Shown here in pieces: positions 14,625 to 22,888 of a DNA stretch of 64,000 nucleotides. The notes below the pieces were generated by a model that saw only the letters and a program-made list of their open reading frames with translations, was not told the origin of the DNA and did not search any database. Position 1 is the stretch's first letter, and each line of letters opens with the position of its first letter. Position numbers and translations under genes: made by a program. Source of the DNA: JAHCHG01 sp965214585 (GTDB taxonomy: Bacteria > Acidobacteriota > Blastocatellia > Pyrinomonadales > Pyrinomonadaceae); assembly GCA_965214585.1 (NCBI GenBank), contig OZ243957.1:620001-684000 (forward strand), read 5' to 3'.

Positions 14625-16439
14625 ATGAATGAGATCAAAAAATTTGCCGCTTATTTTAAGCCTTATAAATGGAATGTCGTTTTCGGCATTTTGTTTATTT
14701 TGTGTTCAATGGCGTTCGGGCTTTTGATTCCTTATCTGGTCGGACAGGCGATTGACGATTTGAGCCAAGATATAACTTGGAACAAGGTTATTTATTATCC
14801 GACGGTGATTTTGGCGGTTAATCTTTTAAGCGGGATTTTCCTTTTTTGGCAGCGAAGGCTTTTGATAGACGCTTCCCGACACATCGAATACGATATGCGT
14901 AGGGATTTTTACGCGGCACTTGTTGACCAGCCGCTCGAGTATTTTCAAAACAACCGCGTCGGCGATCTGATGGCGCGGGCGACAAACGATCTGAGCGCGG
15001 TCAGGCAAATGGTCGGACCGATGATCTTGTATTCGTTCCAAGCGGTTTTCGCGCTCGCTATTGCGCTGCCGATAATGTTCAACATCAGCGTGAAACTTAC
15101 GCTGCTGCTGCTGATTCCTCTGCCTTTTGTTTCTTTAACGGTGAAATTTTTGGGGCAGCAGATTCATCTGCGGTTTGAGAAAATTCAGGAATTTTTCTCG
15201 GACATCACGGCGCGGGCGCAGGAAAATTTAACCGGCGTTCGCGTGATTCGCGCCTACGCGCAGGAAAGTTCGGAAATTGCAAAATTTGAAGAATTAAACC
15301 GAGAATACGCCGACAGAAACATCAAACTCGTCAAATTCGCGGCGGCGATGCGCCCGCTTTTATTCTTTTTTATCGGTTTGGGTTTTGTCATAATCGTCGC
15401 CGTCGGCGTTCCGATGGCGGTTCGCGGCGAGATTACGGCGGGCGATTTTTCGGCGTTTATTCTCTATCTGCAAAAAATGATCTGGTATATGATCGCGCTC
15501 GGTTACGTCGTCAATCTGTATCAACGCGGAACGGCGAGCCTCAAAAGATTTAATCACATTTTGGAAACCGAACCGACGATCACGGACGAACCCGATGCGA
15601 GAAAACAGCCGAAAATAAAAGGCAAGATCGAATTTCGCAATCTGAATTTCGCGTATGACGGCACAACCGTTCTAAAAAACATAAATCTGACGATAAAAGC
15701 CGGTCAAACCGTCGCCTTCGTCGGCAAAACGGGAAGCGGAAAATCCACGCTGATAAGTTTGATTCCGCGTCTTCTCGACGCGCCCGACGGCACGGTTTTA
15801 ATTGACGACATTCCGGTTCGGCGATTTCCTCTCGAACAACTCCGCAAAGCAATCGGAGTCGTGCCGCAGGAAACTTTTTTGTTCAGCGATACATTGGTGG
15901 AAAACATCGCATTTGGAATTCAAAATACGGAAAACGGCAATGAAAAAGGAATTGATGAAAACGAACAATTAACAATTAACAATCAACAATTAACAATCAA
16001 CAAATCCCATTTCTCCGTCGAAAAATCCGCACAAATCGCCGGGCTTGCGGGCGACATACAGGATTTTCCGTATAAATACGAGCAGCGCGTCGGCGAGCGC
16101 GGAATCGCACTTTCGGGCGGGCAGAAACAGCGAACGGCGATTGCCAGAGCCGTGATGCGGAATCCGCAGATTTTGATTTTGGACGATTCCTTGTCGGCGG
16201 TTGACACTTACACGGAAGAAACGATTTTACGCGGTTTGCGCGACATACGGCAGCACAAAACGACGTTAATCATTTCGCACCGCATTTCAACTGTGCGCGA
16301 TGCCGATTTTATCTGCGTTCTGCACGACGGCGAGATCACCGAGCGCGGAACGCACGAAGAATTACTGCAAAACAAAGGCGAATACGCCGATCTATATGAA
16401 CGGCAGCTTTTGGAAGACGAATTGGAGGCGACGGATTAG
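14625..16439 (+). CDS. ABC exporter, fused permease and ATPase (MdlA/MsbA-like)
   Basis: 604 aa. Six-helix exporter domain (about residues 1-310) followed by the ATPase: Walker A VGKTGSGKST, Q-loop VVPQETFLF, signature ALSGGQKQR, Walker B ILILDD, H-loop LIISHR. The residue after Walker B is Ser (DDSLSAVD) instead of the catalytic Glu. That is typical of the degenerate half of heterodimeric exporters, so a partner subunit is expected elsewhere. Between ENIAFG and the helical domain lies an unusual insert of about 25 residues (around 440-465, including EQLTINNQQLTIN) encoded by an AACAATTAAC repeat that stays in frame. Substrate unknown. Confidence 0.93.
   Translation: MNEIKKFAAYFKPYKWNVVFGILFILCSMAFGLLIPYLVGQAIDDLSQDITWNKVIYYPTVILAVNLLSGIFLFWQRRLLIDASRHIEYDMRRDFYAALVDQPLEYFQNNRVGDLMARATNDLSAVRQMVGPMILYSFQAVFALAIALPIMFNISVKLTLLLLIPLPFVSLTVKFLGQQIHLRFEKIQEFFSDITARAQENLTGVRVIRAYAQESSEIAKFEELNREYADRNIKLVKFAAAMRPLLFFFIGLGFVIIVAVGVPMAVRGEITAGDFSAFILYLQKMIWYMIALGYVVNLYQRGTASLKRFNHILETEPTITDEPDARKQPKIKGKIEFRNLNFAYDGTTVLKNINLTIKAGQTVAFVGKTGSGKSTLISLIPRLLDAPDGTVLIDDIPVRRFPLEQLRKAIGVVPQETFLFSDTLVENIAFGIQNTENGNEKGIDENEQLTINNQQLTINKSHFSVEKSAQIAGLAGDIQDFPYKYEQRVGERGIALSGGQKQRTAIARAVMRNPQILILDDSLSAVDTYTEETILRGLRDIRQHKTTLIISHRISTVRDADFICVLHDGEITERGTHEELLQNKGEYADLYERQLLEDELEATD
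15963..16002. repeat. AACAATTAAC repeat inside the ABC exporter gene
   Basis: The words GAACAATTAACAATTAAC and AATCAACAATTAACAATCAA lie in frame within the ATPase domain. They are close to the units of the intergenic array at 1895-2004 (AATTAACTATCAACAATGAA). The insertion adds LTINNQQLTIN to the protein without a frameshift. Confidence 0.85.
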
Positions 16440-16520
16440 GAAAGATCGGTCTTTGGTTTTAGGTCTTTGGTTTTTGGATTTTTGTTTTTCACGAGTGAAT
16501 TTCAGTATCTTTGTAAAATT

Positions 16521-16967
16521 ATGAATCAAAACAGCACGAATGCCGAAGCGGTTTACAAAACGAATGTAATAATCTGGGCGGCGATCTTAATGTCGCAGTT
16601 TATGTTTATATTTACGCTTTTTATGATAAAGCGGGAAATATTCGATTTCGATTTTTCCGCACCATTGCTTGGCGATAATGCTGTTCTAGTTTTGATATTG
16701 GCATTTATGGCAGTATCGTGCGTAATCATTTCATTTGTCTTAAAGCGCAAATATTACGCTCAAGGCGCGGCTAAACAAAATCTGGAAACGGTGCAAACCG
16801 GGCTGATCGTTGCCCTTGCGTTGTCCGAAGCGGCTTCGCTTATCGGGATGGTTTTGGCTCTTTTGGGCTATCAATACTTTTTTGTCTTTTTCGCATTAGG
16901 AATTTTGGGAACTTTAGCGCATTTCCCGAAGCGCGATGATTTTCACGCGGCAGGTTTTAGAAATTAA
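16521..16967 (+). CDS. Small integral membrane protein
   Basis: 148 aa from ATG 16521; an upstream TTG extension runs through a TTTGGTTTTAGG repeat and is not credible. Four hydrophobic segments are visible: VIIWAAILMSQFMFIFTLFM, LVLILAFMAVSCVIISFVL, LIVALALSEAASLIGMVLAL and YFFVFFALGILGTLAHF. The second half (IVALALSEAASLIGMVLALLG) resembles ATP-synthase-c-like or related membrane families of unknown role. No function assigned. The next gene starts 14 nt downstream. Confidence 0.7.
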   Translation: MNQNSTNAEAVYKTNVIIWAAILMSQFMFIFTLFMIKREIFDFDFSAPLLGDNAVLVLILAFMAVSCVIISFVLKRKYYAQGAAKQNLETVQTGLIVALALSEAASLIGMVLALLGYQYFFVFFALGILGTLAHFPKRDDFHAAGFRN

Positions 16968-16981
16968 TCAGGCATAAAATA

Positions 16982-19900
16982 ATGAGAAAACGAAGCGTAA
17001 TAATTCTGCTCATAATTTTCGCCGTTTCATTTTTTTCCTACAAACAAACGGCGAAAAGTGAGAAGTTCGTCCAATCGAAAAATAAAATTTTCGCCGAACT
17101 CAAACCGCAAAATGTAAAGGCGGCGGCATTTGCCGTTTCAAAAAGGGTTTCCGATTTCGCGCCCGCGCAACCGGAAACGGGAAAAACGAGCCAAAAAATG
17201 GGACGCGCCGAAGAGCAGGCGCGTGCCGTGCCGAACAAAGAAATTTTTCGCAAACAAGATAAAAACGCCGTTCACGACGCGGACGCGGCGATGGCGGATT
17301 TTTCGCTTCAAGCGATGCCGCAGCCGTCGCTTTTTTTTCAGGGACTTTCGAGCAGCGATAATCACGCCGCTTACGGTTTTCGAATTGTTCCGCCCGATCC
17401 GAACGGCGATGTCGGCGCGAATCATTATGTGCAGTCGGTCAATTCTCTGACACGAATTTACGATAAAAAAGGAAACGCTGTAACCGCGCCGTTTAAGTTG
17501 AGCAGTATTTTTTCCGCGCTTGAAACTCCTTGCTCGAAGCGCGACGACGGCGATCCGATTGTGCTTTATGATGCGCTTGCAGACCGCTGGTTTTTAAGTC
17601 AATTCTGCCGGAAATTTCCGCCGTTTCGTCAACTTATCGCCGTTTCAAAAACGAGCGATCCGGCGGGCGAATATTTCGTTTACGAATTCGTAATGCCGAA
17701 CAATAAACTGAACGATTATTCAAAAATCGCGGTTTGGCACGACGGTTATTATATGGCGACGGACGAATTTTTCGGCGGCGATTTTGCGGGAACGGGAGTT
17801 TTTGCTTTTGACCGCGAAAAGATTTTAGCGGGCGATTCTTCGGCAAGCTACATTTATTTCGATCTGGCTTCGCCTTCGACAATTCGGCTCGGCGGGCTTC
17901 TTCCGTCCGATCTGGACGGCTTGAACGCGCCGCCAAAAGACGCGCCGAATATTTTTATCGGTTATACGGCGACGGAATACGGCGACCAGATTGACGCGAT
18001 TCGGCTTTTTGAGTTTCGCGCCGATTTTGCAAACCCGAACAATTCCGCGTTTTCCGAAAGAAGTGAAAGTCCTCTGCTCGTCGCCGCTTTTGATCCGACA
18101 AGTCCCGACGGGCGAAGCGACATAAATCAGCCCGCGCCGGGCGAAAAACTCGATTCGCAAAGCGACAGATTGATGTTTCGCGCCGCTTACAGAAATTTGG
18201 GCGCGGGTGTTGAATCTTTGGTTGTTAATCAAACCGTTCGCACGTCGCCGCTTGCGGAAATTTACCGCGCCGGAGTTCGCCTTTACGAACTGCGAAAAAC
18301 AAACGGCAGTTTTGCAGTCAAAGAGCAAACGACAATCGGCGACGCGGAATCGAGCCGCTGGATGGGCAGCGCGGCGCAGGATCACGAGGGAAATTTAGCC
18401 GTCGGATACAGTTTTGTTTCGGACGAAAAACCGCCTTCGATATTTTACACGGGCAAACTGGCGAACGAGCCGGGCGGAAGTTTCCGAAGCGAAGCAGTTT
18501 TGGTTCGCGGAACGGGCGTGCAGAAGGCTTTCGGCTTTCGCTGGGGCGATTATACGGCGATGAATGTTGATCCGGTTGATGACTGCACATTTTGGCTGAC
18601 AAACGAATATTACACTTTGGAAAGCCAAAACGAGAGCGATTTCGGCTGGCTGACCGGAATCGGAAAATTCAGATTTGCCGAATGCCAAAACGCCGCGCGT
18701 GCTTCGATTGACGGGAAAGTTACAAATGCAAAAACGGGCGAAGCGATTGCAAACGCTAAAGTTACGGCAAACGCGATTTATTCGCGCCGAACAAATGAAA
18801 CGGGAAATTTCGGGGAAATTCTGCTCGTTCCGAACACATACATTTTGGAAGTGTCGGCAAAAGGTTTTCGCTCGCAAACCGTAACCGTAACAATCGCCGA
18901 CGGCGCGAATGTTACGCAGAATTTCGCGCTCGAACCGACGGCGGTTTTGCAGAATTCACAAATAGAGATCACGGCGGAAAGCTGTTCGCTAAATAACGCA
19001 ATCGAGCCGGGCGAAACCGTTACTGTTGAAATTCCGCTTCAAAACACGGGCGCGATTGACGCGGAAAATCTGACGGCGACGCTTTTGGAAACGGACGCGG
19101 TTTTAAATCCGGGCGAACCGCAAAATTACGGAAAACTAGCGGCGAACGGCGAAATAATTACGCGCCCGTTTTCGTTTACGGCTTCAAACGATTTGAATTG
19201 CGGTGATGAACTGATCTTAGTTTTTAGGTTGCAGGACGGACGCGAAAATCTCGGAACAATCGAAATAAAATTAAACGCCGGAGGGCGAAAAATCGCCTTG
19301 CGGGAAAATTTCGACGACGTAACCGCACCGAATTTGCCGAACGGTTGGACGAGCAGTAAAACGGGCGCGGCGGAAATCTGGAAAACTTCGGAGAAGCGTT
19401 TTGAAACTGCCACGAATTCGGTTTTCTCGCCCGATGTGCGCGGAATCGGCTTAAATGAACTTGTTACGCCCGAATTTTTCGTCAGTTCGGAACGCGCGGA
19501 ACTCGAATTTCGCAATTGGTATGAACTGGAAACGACGTTTTTGCAAAACAGATTTTACGACGGTTCGGTGCTGGAAATAAAGATCGGCGCGGCAAATTGG
19601 CAGGATATTTTAGCGGCGGGCGGTGAATTTTTGGCAGGCGGCTACGACGGCGCGATTGACGATTGCTGTCAAAATCCGCTTGCCGGAAGGCTCGGCTGGT
19701 CGGGAACGAGCGGCATAAACGAGAAGCCCGAATTTATTCAAACAAAAGCGAAACTTCCCCGTTCGGCGGCGGGAAAAAATGTGCGCCTTCGCTGGCGCAT
19801 CGGAACTGATGTCGGAACTTCCGCCGAAGGACAATATGTTGATAACGTCGTTGTCAGCGACGGTTTTGTTTGCAGCTGCGCGGTTTCGCAGACGAAACGC

Positions 19901-20743
19901 GCACCGTTTGATTTTGACGGCGACGGGAAAACCGATCTGAGCATTTTTCGCCCGTCCGATTCGGCTGACGCGCCCGATTTTCTCATCAGGCAAAGCACGA
20001 ACAATTTAGATAAAAACGCGGCTTGGGGAAGCGTCGGCGACACGGCGGTTAATGCCGATTACGACGGCGACGGGAAAACCGATTTGGCGGTTTATCGCCC
20101 GAAAACAAGCACTTGGTTCATTTTGCAAAGTTCGGACAATGTTATAAAACCCGTCAATTTCGGTTTGCCCGGCGACAAACTCGCGCCCGCCGATTTTGAC
20201 GGCGATGCACGCGCCGACGTTGCGGTTTTTCGCCCTTTAAGCGGCGTTTGGTATATCTTAAACAGTTCCGATTCAAAAGTTCGCATCGTAAAATTCGGAA
20301 CGGCGGAAGATTTGCCCGTTCAAGCCGATTACGACCAGGACGGCAAAACTGATTTGGCAATTTTTCGTCCTTCAAACGGAACTTGGTATGTCTTAAATAG
20401 TTCGGATAATTCGGCAAAAATCGTGCGTTTCGGTTTAAGCGGCGACAAACCCGTGGCGGGCGATTTTGACGGCGACTCGAAGGCGGATTTTGTAGTTTTT
20501 CGTCCGGCGCAAAAAGTTTGGTATCTGCTGAAAACTTCCGAAGGATTTTCCGCCGTCGAGTTCGGCTTGCCTAACGATAGACCTTTGCAAGCCGATTTTG
20601 ACGCGGACGGCAAACGCGACATCGCCGTTTTTCGTCAAAGCACGGGCGTTTGGTATTATTTGAGAAGTTCGGACGGAAAATTCGTTTTCCAAAATTTCGG
20701 CGCGGCGGGCGATGCGGCTGTTCCATCAGTTTTTATTTATTAA
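16982..20743 (+). CDS. Large secreted protein with carboxypeptidase-regulatory domain and FG-GAP-like tail
   Basis: 1253 aa with an N-terminal signal segment (SVIILLIIFAVSFFSY). Residues about 110-565 look like a beta-propeller-type region (PPDPNGDVGANHYVQSVNS). At about 575-655 is a CarboxypepD_reg-like Ig domain (IDGKVTNAKTGEAIANAKVT). From about 975 there are six FG-GAP/VCBS-like repeats of about 45 residues with calcium-binding-like cores such as DFDGDGKTDLSIFRP and DYDGDGKTDLAVYRP. Likely exported and surface-associated or released. The same tail occurs on the protein at 41823-44783. Function unknown; a carbohydrate- or surface-binding role is inferred from the repeats. Confidence 0.8.
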   Translation: MRKRSVIILLIIFAVSFFSYKQTAKSEKFVQSKNKIFAELKPQNVKAAAFAVSKRVSDFAPAQPETGKTSQKMGRAEEQARAVPNKEIFRKQDKNAVHDADAAMADFSLQAMPQPSLFFQGLSSSDNHAAYGFRIVPPDPNGDVGANHYVQSVNSLTRIYDKKGNAVTAPFKLSSIFSALETPCSKRDDGDPIVLYDALADRWFLSQFCRKFPPFRQLIAVSKTSDPAGEYFVYEFVMPNNKLNDYSKIAVWHDGYYMATDEFFGGDFAGTGVFAFDREKILAGDSSASYIYFDLASPSTIRLGGLLPSDLDGLNAPPKDAPNIFIGYTATEYGDQIDAIRLFEFRADFANPNNSAFSERSESPLLVAAFDPTSPDGRSDINQPAPGEKLDSQSDRLMFRAAYRNLGAGVESLVVNQTVRTSPLAEIYRAGVRLYELRKTNGSFAVKEQTTIGDAESSRWMGSAAQDHEGNLAVGYSFVSDEKPPSIFYTGKLANEPGGSFRSEAVLVRGTGVQKAFGFRWGDYTAMNVDPVDDCTFWLTNEYYTLESQNESDFGWLTGIGKFRFAECQNAARASIDGKVTNAKTGEAIANAKVTANAIYSRRTNETGNFGEILLVPNTYILEVSAKGFRSQTVTVTIADGANVTQNFALEPTAVLQNSQIEITAESCSLNNAIEPGETVTVEIPLQNTGAIDAENLTATLLETDAVLNPGEPQNYGKLAANGEIITRPFSFTASNDLNCGDELILVFRLQDGRENLGTIEIKLNAGGRKIALRENFDDVTAPNLPNGWTSSKTGAAEIWKTSEKRFETATNSVFSPDVRGIGLNELVTPEFFVSSERAELEFRNWYELETTFLQNRFYDGSVLEIKIGAANWQDILAAGGEFLAGGYDGAIDDCCQNPLAGRLGWSGTSGINEKPEFIQTKAKLPRSAAGKNVRLRWRIGTDVGTSAEGQYVDNVVVSDGFVCSCAVSQTKRAPFDFDGDGKTDLSIFRPSDSADAPDFLIRQSTNNLDKNAAWGSVGDTAVNADYDGDGKTDLAVYRPKTSTWFILQSSDNVIKPVNFGLPGDKLAPADFDGDARADVAVFRPLSGVWYILNSSDSKVRIVKFGTAEDLPVQADYDQDGKTDLAIFRPSNGTWYVLNSSDNSAKIVRFGLSGDKPVAGDFDGDSKADFVVFRPAQKVWYLLKTSEGFSAVEFGLPNDRPLQADFDADGKRDIAVFRQSTGVWYYLRSSDGKFVFQNFGAAGDAAVPSVFIY

Positions 20744-20900
20744 AAGCCGACGCATCCCGAAATGAAAAAGCAAGAAATTATTCGGAATAACTGATAGATG
20801 AAAGATGATAGCTGATAGATAAAATAAACGCAGTTATCATCTTTTATCTATCAGCTATCAGTTATTCCGAAACTATCTTCATTTCGGGATGCGTCGGCTT
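20744..20900. repeat. Nested inverted repeats after the FG-GAP gene
   Basis: The outer arms AAGCCGACGCATCCCGAAAT... (20744-20766) and 20878-20900 match perfectly over 23 nt. Inside, TCGGAATAACTGATAG (20782-20797) pairs with 20855-20870, and further CTGATAGAT/ATCTATCAG words lie between. The structure starts right after the stop codon (TAA 20741-20743). Confidence 0.93.
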
Positions 20901-21015
20901 CTAATTAATTCGCCGTTAAATCAGATTTTCAAATATGTCGCCGAGATGAAATGTGATAAAAAAGACTTTGCCGACAAATCATTTTTTACAAGATTTTTAG
21001 ACAGGAATTTATTTA

Positions 21016-22779
21016 ATGAACCGAATATATTTATTTTTGGCAGTTGTTTGTGTGTTTGCCGTCGGCTTGGTCGTAAATTTTCACGCCTTTGCGGAAAATA
21101 GCGCAAAAGAATCGGCAAACGCTAATTTTGTTTCGCAAAACGTCGTAATTTATCAAATTTACGGCGGCGGCGGACTTTCGACGGCACAGTTTAAAAATGA
21201 TTTTGTCGTTCTTTTTAATCGCGGAAATTCGCCTGTAAACTTGAACGGCTGGTCAACGCAATACGCTTCTTCGGGCGGAAATGAATGGCTTGTAACGCCG
21301 CTTTCCGATGTGATTTTAGAACCCGGACAATATTATCTGATTCAGTATTCGTCAAACGGCAGCGTCGGCGACGATCTTCCGACTCCCGACGTTATCGCGC
21401 CGACGGTTACGAACAACGCGGGAAATTCTTTTGTTCCCAATCTCTCTTCAACCGACGGAAAATTGGCTCTGGTCAACACCACGCAGAAATTGCCGTTATC
21501 AACTTGTCCGAGCGAGCCGAGTATTGTTGATCTGGTCGGCTACGGAAATTCGGCAAGCTGTTTTGAAGGCAGAGCGACAAACGACATAACGCGCACAACC
21601 GCTGTCATACGCAAAAACGAAGGCTGTAAGGATTCGGACAATAATTCTAACGATTTTACGATCACCGCACCGATTCCGAGAAACACGGCGAGCGCGAAAA
21701 ACACTTGCAACATCGGCGCAAATTTAGAAGCAAGCGGCGCGGCGAGTCCAAGCACGGTTGCCGTCGGCGGAAATACGCTGTTGACCGTTCGCGTTTTTCC
21801 GGCGACGACTCCGCCAAGCACGGGAATTTCGGTTGCGGCAAATTTGATTGCCGTCGGCGGCGCGGCAAATCAGAAGTTTTTTGACGACGGAACGAACGGC
21901 GACCAAACGGCGAATGATAATATTTTTTCTTATCTGGCGACGATTCCCGAAAATGCAGGCGGCGGTCAGATTACCGTCACGGCGACGGCGACGGACGCGC
22001 AGGCGAGAACGGCAACCGCCGCGATTACGCTGACGATCAACGCTCCGATTGCGGGCGAAAATCCTTTGCTGTTTGGCAATCCTTCAAATGCAACCACGGA
22101 TATTAACAACGAAAATAATTATTTATTGAACAAACCGCAGTATTCGCTTTCGTATAACAGAAGCCGCGCGACGGCAAACTGGGTCGGCTGGCGTTTGGAC
22201 GGCAGTTGGATCGGAAACGCGGATCGCCAAGATGATTTTCGTCCCGATCCGCAATTGCCGGACGGTTGGTATCAAGTGACGAGCAGCGATTATACGGGTT
22301 CGGGTTATGATCGCGGACATTTAACGCCTTCGGGCGACAGAACGCGGTCAATTGCCGATAATTCGGCGACGTTTTTGATGACGAATATTATTCCGCAGCT
22401 TGCGGCGAACAATCAGGGCGCGTGGAACGATTTTGAAATTTATCTGCGAAATATTGCCAATCAAGGCAATGAGATTTACATTTTTGCGGGCGTGACGGGA
22501 AACGCGGGAACGATTGCGGGCGGAAAAATCGTCGTGCCTAAGGCGACTTGGAAAGTTGTTTTGATTCTGCCGAACGGCGATAACGATCTTCAAAGAATCA
22601 GCAAAGCGACCAGAGCGTTTGGAATTATCGTCCCGAATCAGCCGCCGATTTCAAGTCAAGCGTGGCGCGATTTCAGAACGACGGTTAATTCGGTTGAGTT
22701 TTTAACGGGTTATGATTTTTTCTCGAAAATTCCCAAGAACACGCAGGAAATTATCGAACGGCGGAGAGATTTTCAATAA
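21016..22779 (+). CDS. Secreted DNA/RNA non-specific endonuclease with lamin-tail domain
   Basis: 587 aa. Signal peptide MNRIYLFLAVVCVFAVGLVV...AFA. Residues about 40-240 form a lamin-tail (LTD) domain (VVIYQIYGGGG, FVVLFNRGNSPVNLNGWS). An Ig-like region follows to about 345. The C-terminus is a NUC1/EndoG-type nuclease with the DRGH active-site motif (YDRGHLTPSGDRT) and the metal-ligand Asn region (TNIIPQ). It degrades DNA and RNA outside the cell. The next gene encodes another secreted nuclease-type protein with an LTD/OB-like N-terminal part, so the pair probably serves nutrient or DNA scavenging. Confidence 0.92.
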   Translation: MNRIYLFLAVVCVFAVGLVVNFHAFAENSAKESANANFVSQNVVIYQIYGGGGLSTAQFKNDFVVLFNRGNSPVNLNGWSTQYASSGGNEWLVTPLSDVILEPGQYYLIQYSSNGSVGDDLPTPDVIAPTVTNNAGNSFVPNLSSTDGKLALVNTTQKLPLSTCPSEPSIVDLVGYGNSASCFEGRATNDITRTTAVIRKNEGCKDSDNNSNDFTITAPIPRNTASAKNTCNIGANLEASGAASPSTVAVGGNTLLTVRVFPATTPPSTGISVAANLIAVGGAANQKFFDDGTNGDQTANDNIFSYLATIPENAGGGQITVTATATDAQARTATAAITLTINAPIAGENPLLFGNPSNATTDINNENNYLLNKPQYSLSYNRSRATANWVGWRLDGSWIGNADRQDDFRPDPQLPDGWYQVTSSDYTGSGYDRGHLTPSGDRTRSIADNSATFLMTNIIPQLAANNQGAWNDFEIYLRNIANQGNEIYIFAGVTGNAGTIAGGKIVVPKATWKVVLILPNGDNDLQRISKATRAFGIIVPNQPPISSQAWRDFRTTVNSVEFLTGYDFFSKIPKNTQEIIERRRDFQ

Positions 22780-22888
22780 GTTGATTTTGGATTTGCGATT
22801 GAAAAAAGTATTTGTTTTTAACCACGTTCATCTTGGCGGCAGCAAACGCCGGAGCGTTTGAAATTCGATAGAGATTTAAAAAGTTATT
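22780..22888. other. Gap between the nuclease genes with solo repeat fragments
   Basis: The gap contains GATTTTGGATTTGCGATT, a relic of the GGATTTGGGATTT family, and at 22832-22860 a lone arm of the CATCTTGGCGGCA family (TCATCTTGGCGGCAGCAAAC). No complementary arm is present, so the element is incomplete. Confidence 0.6.
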
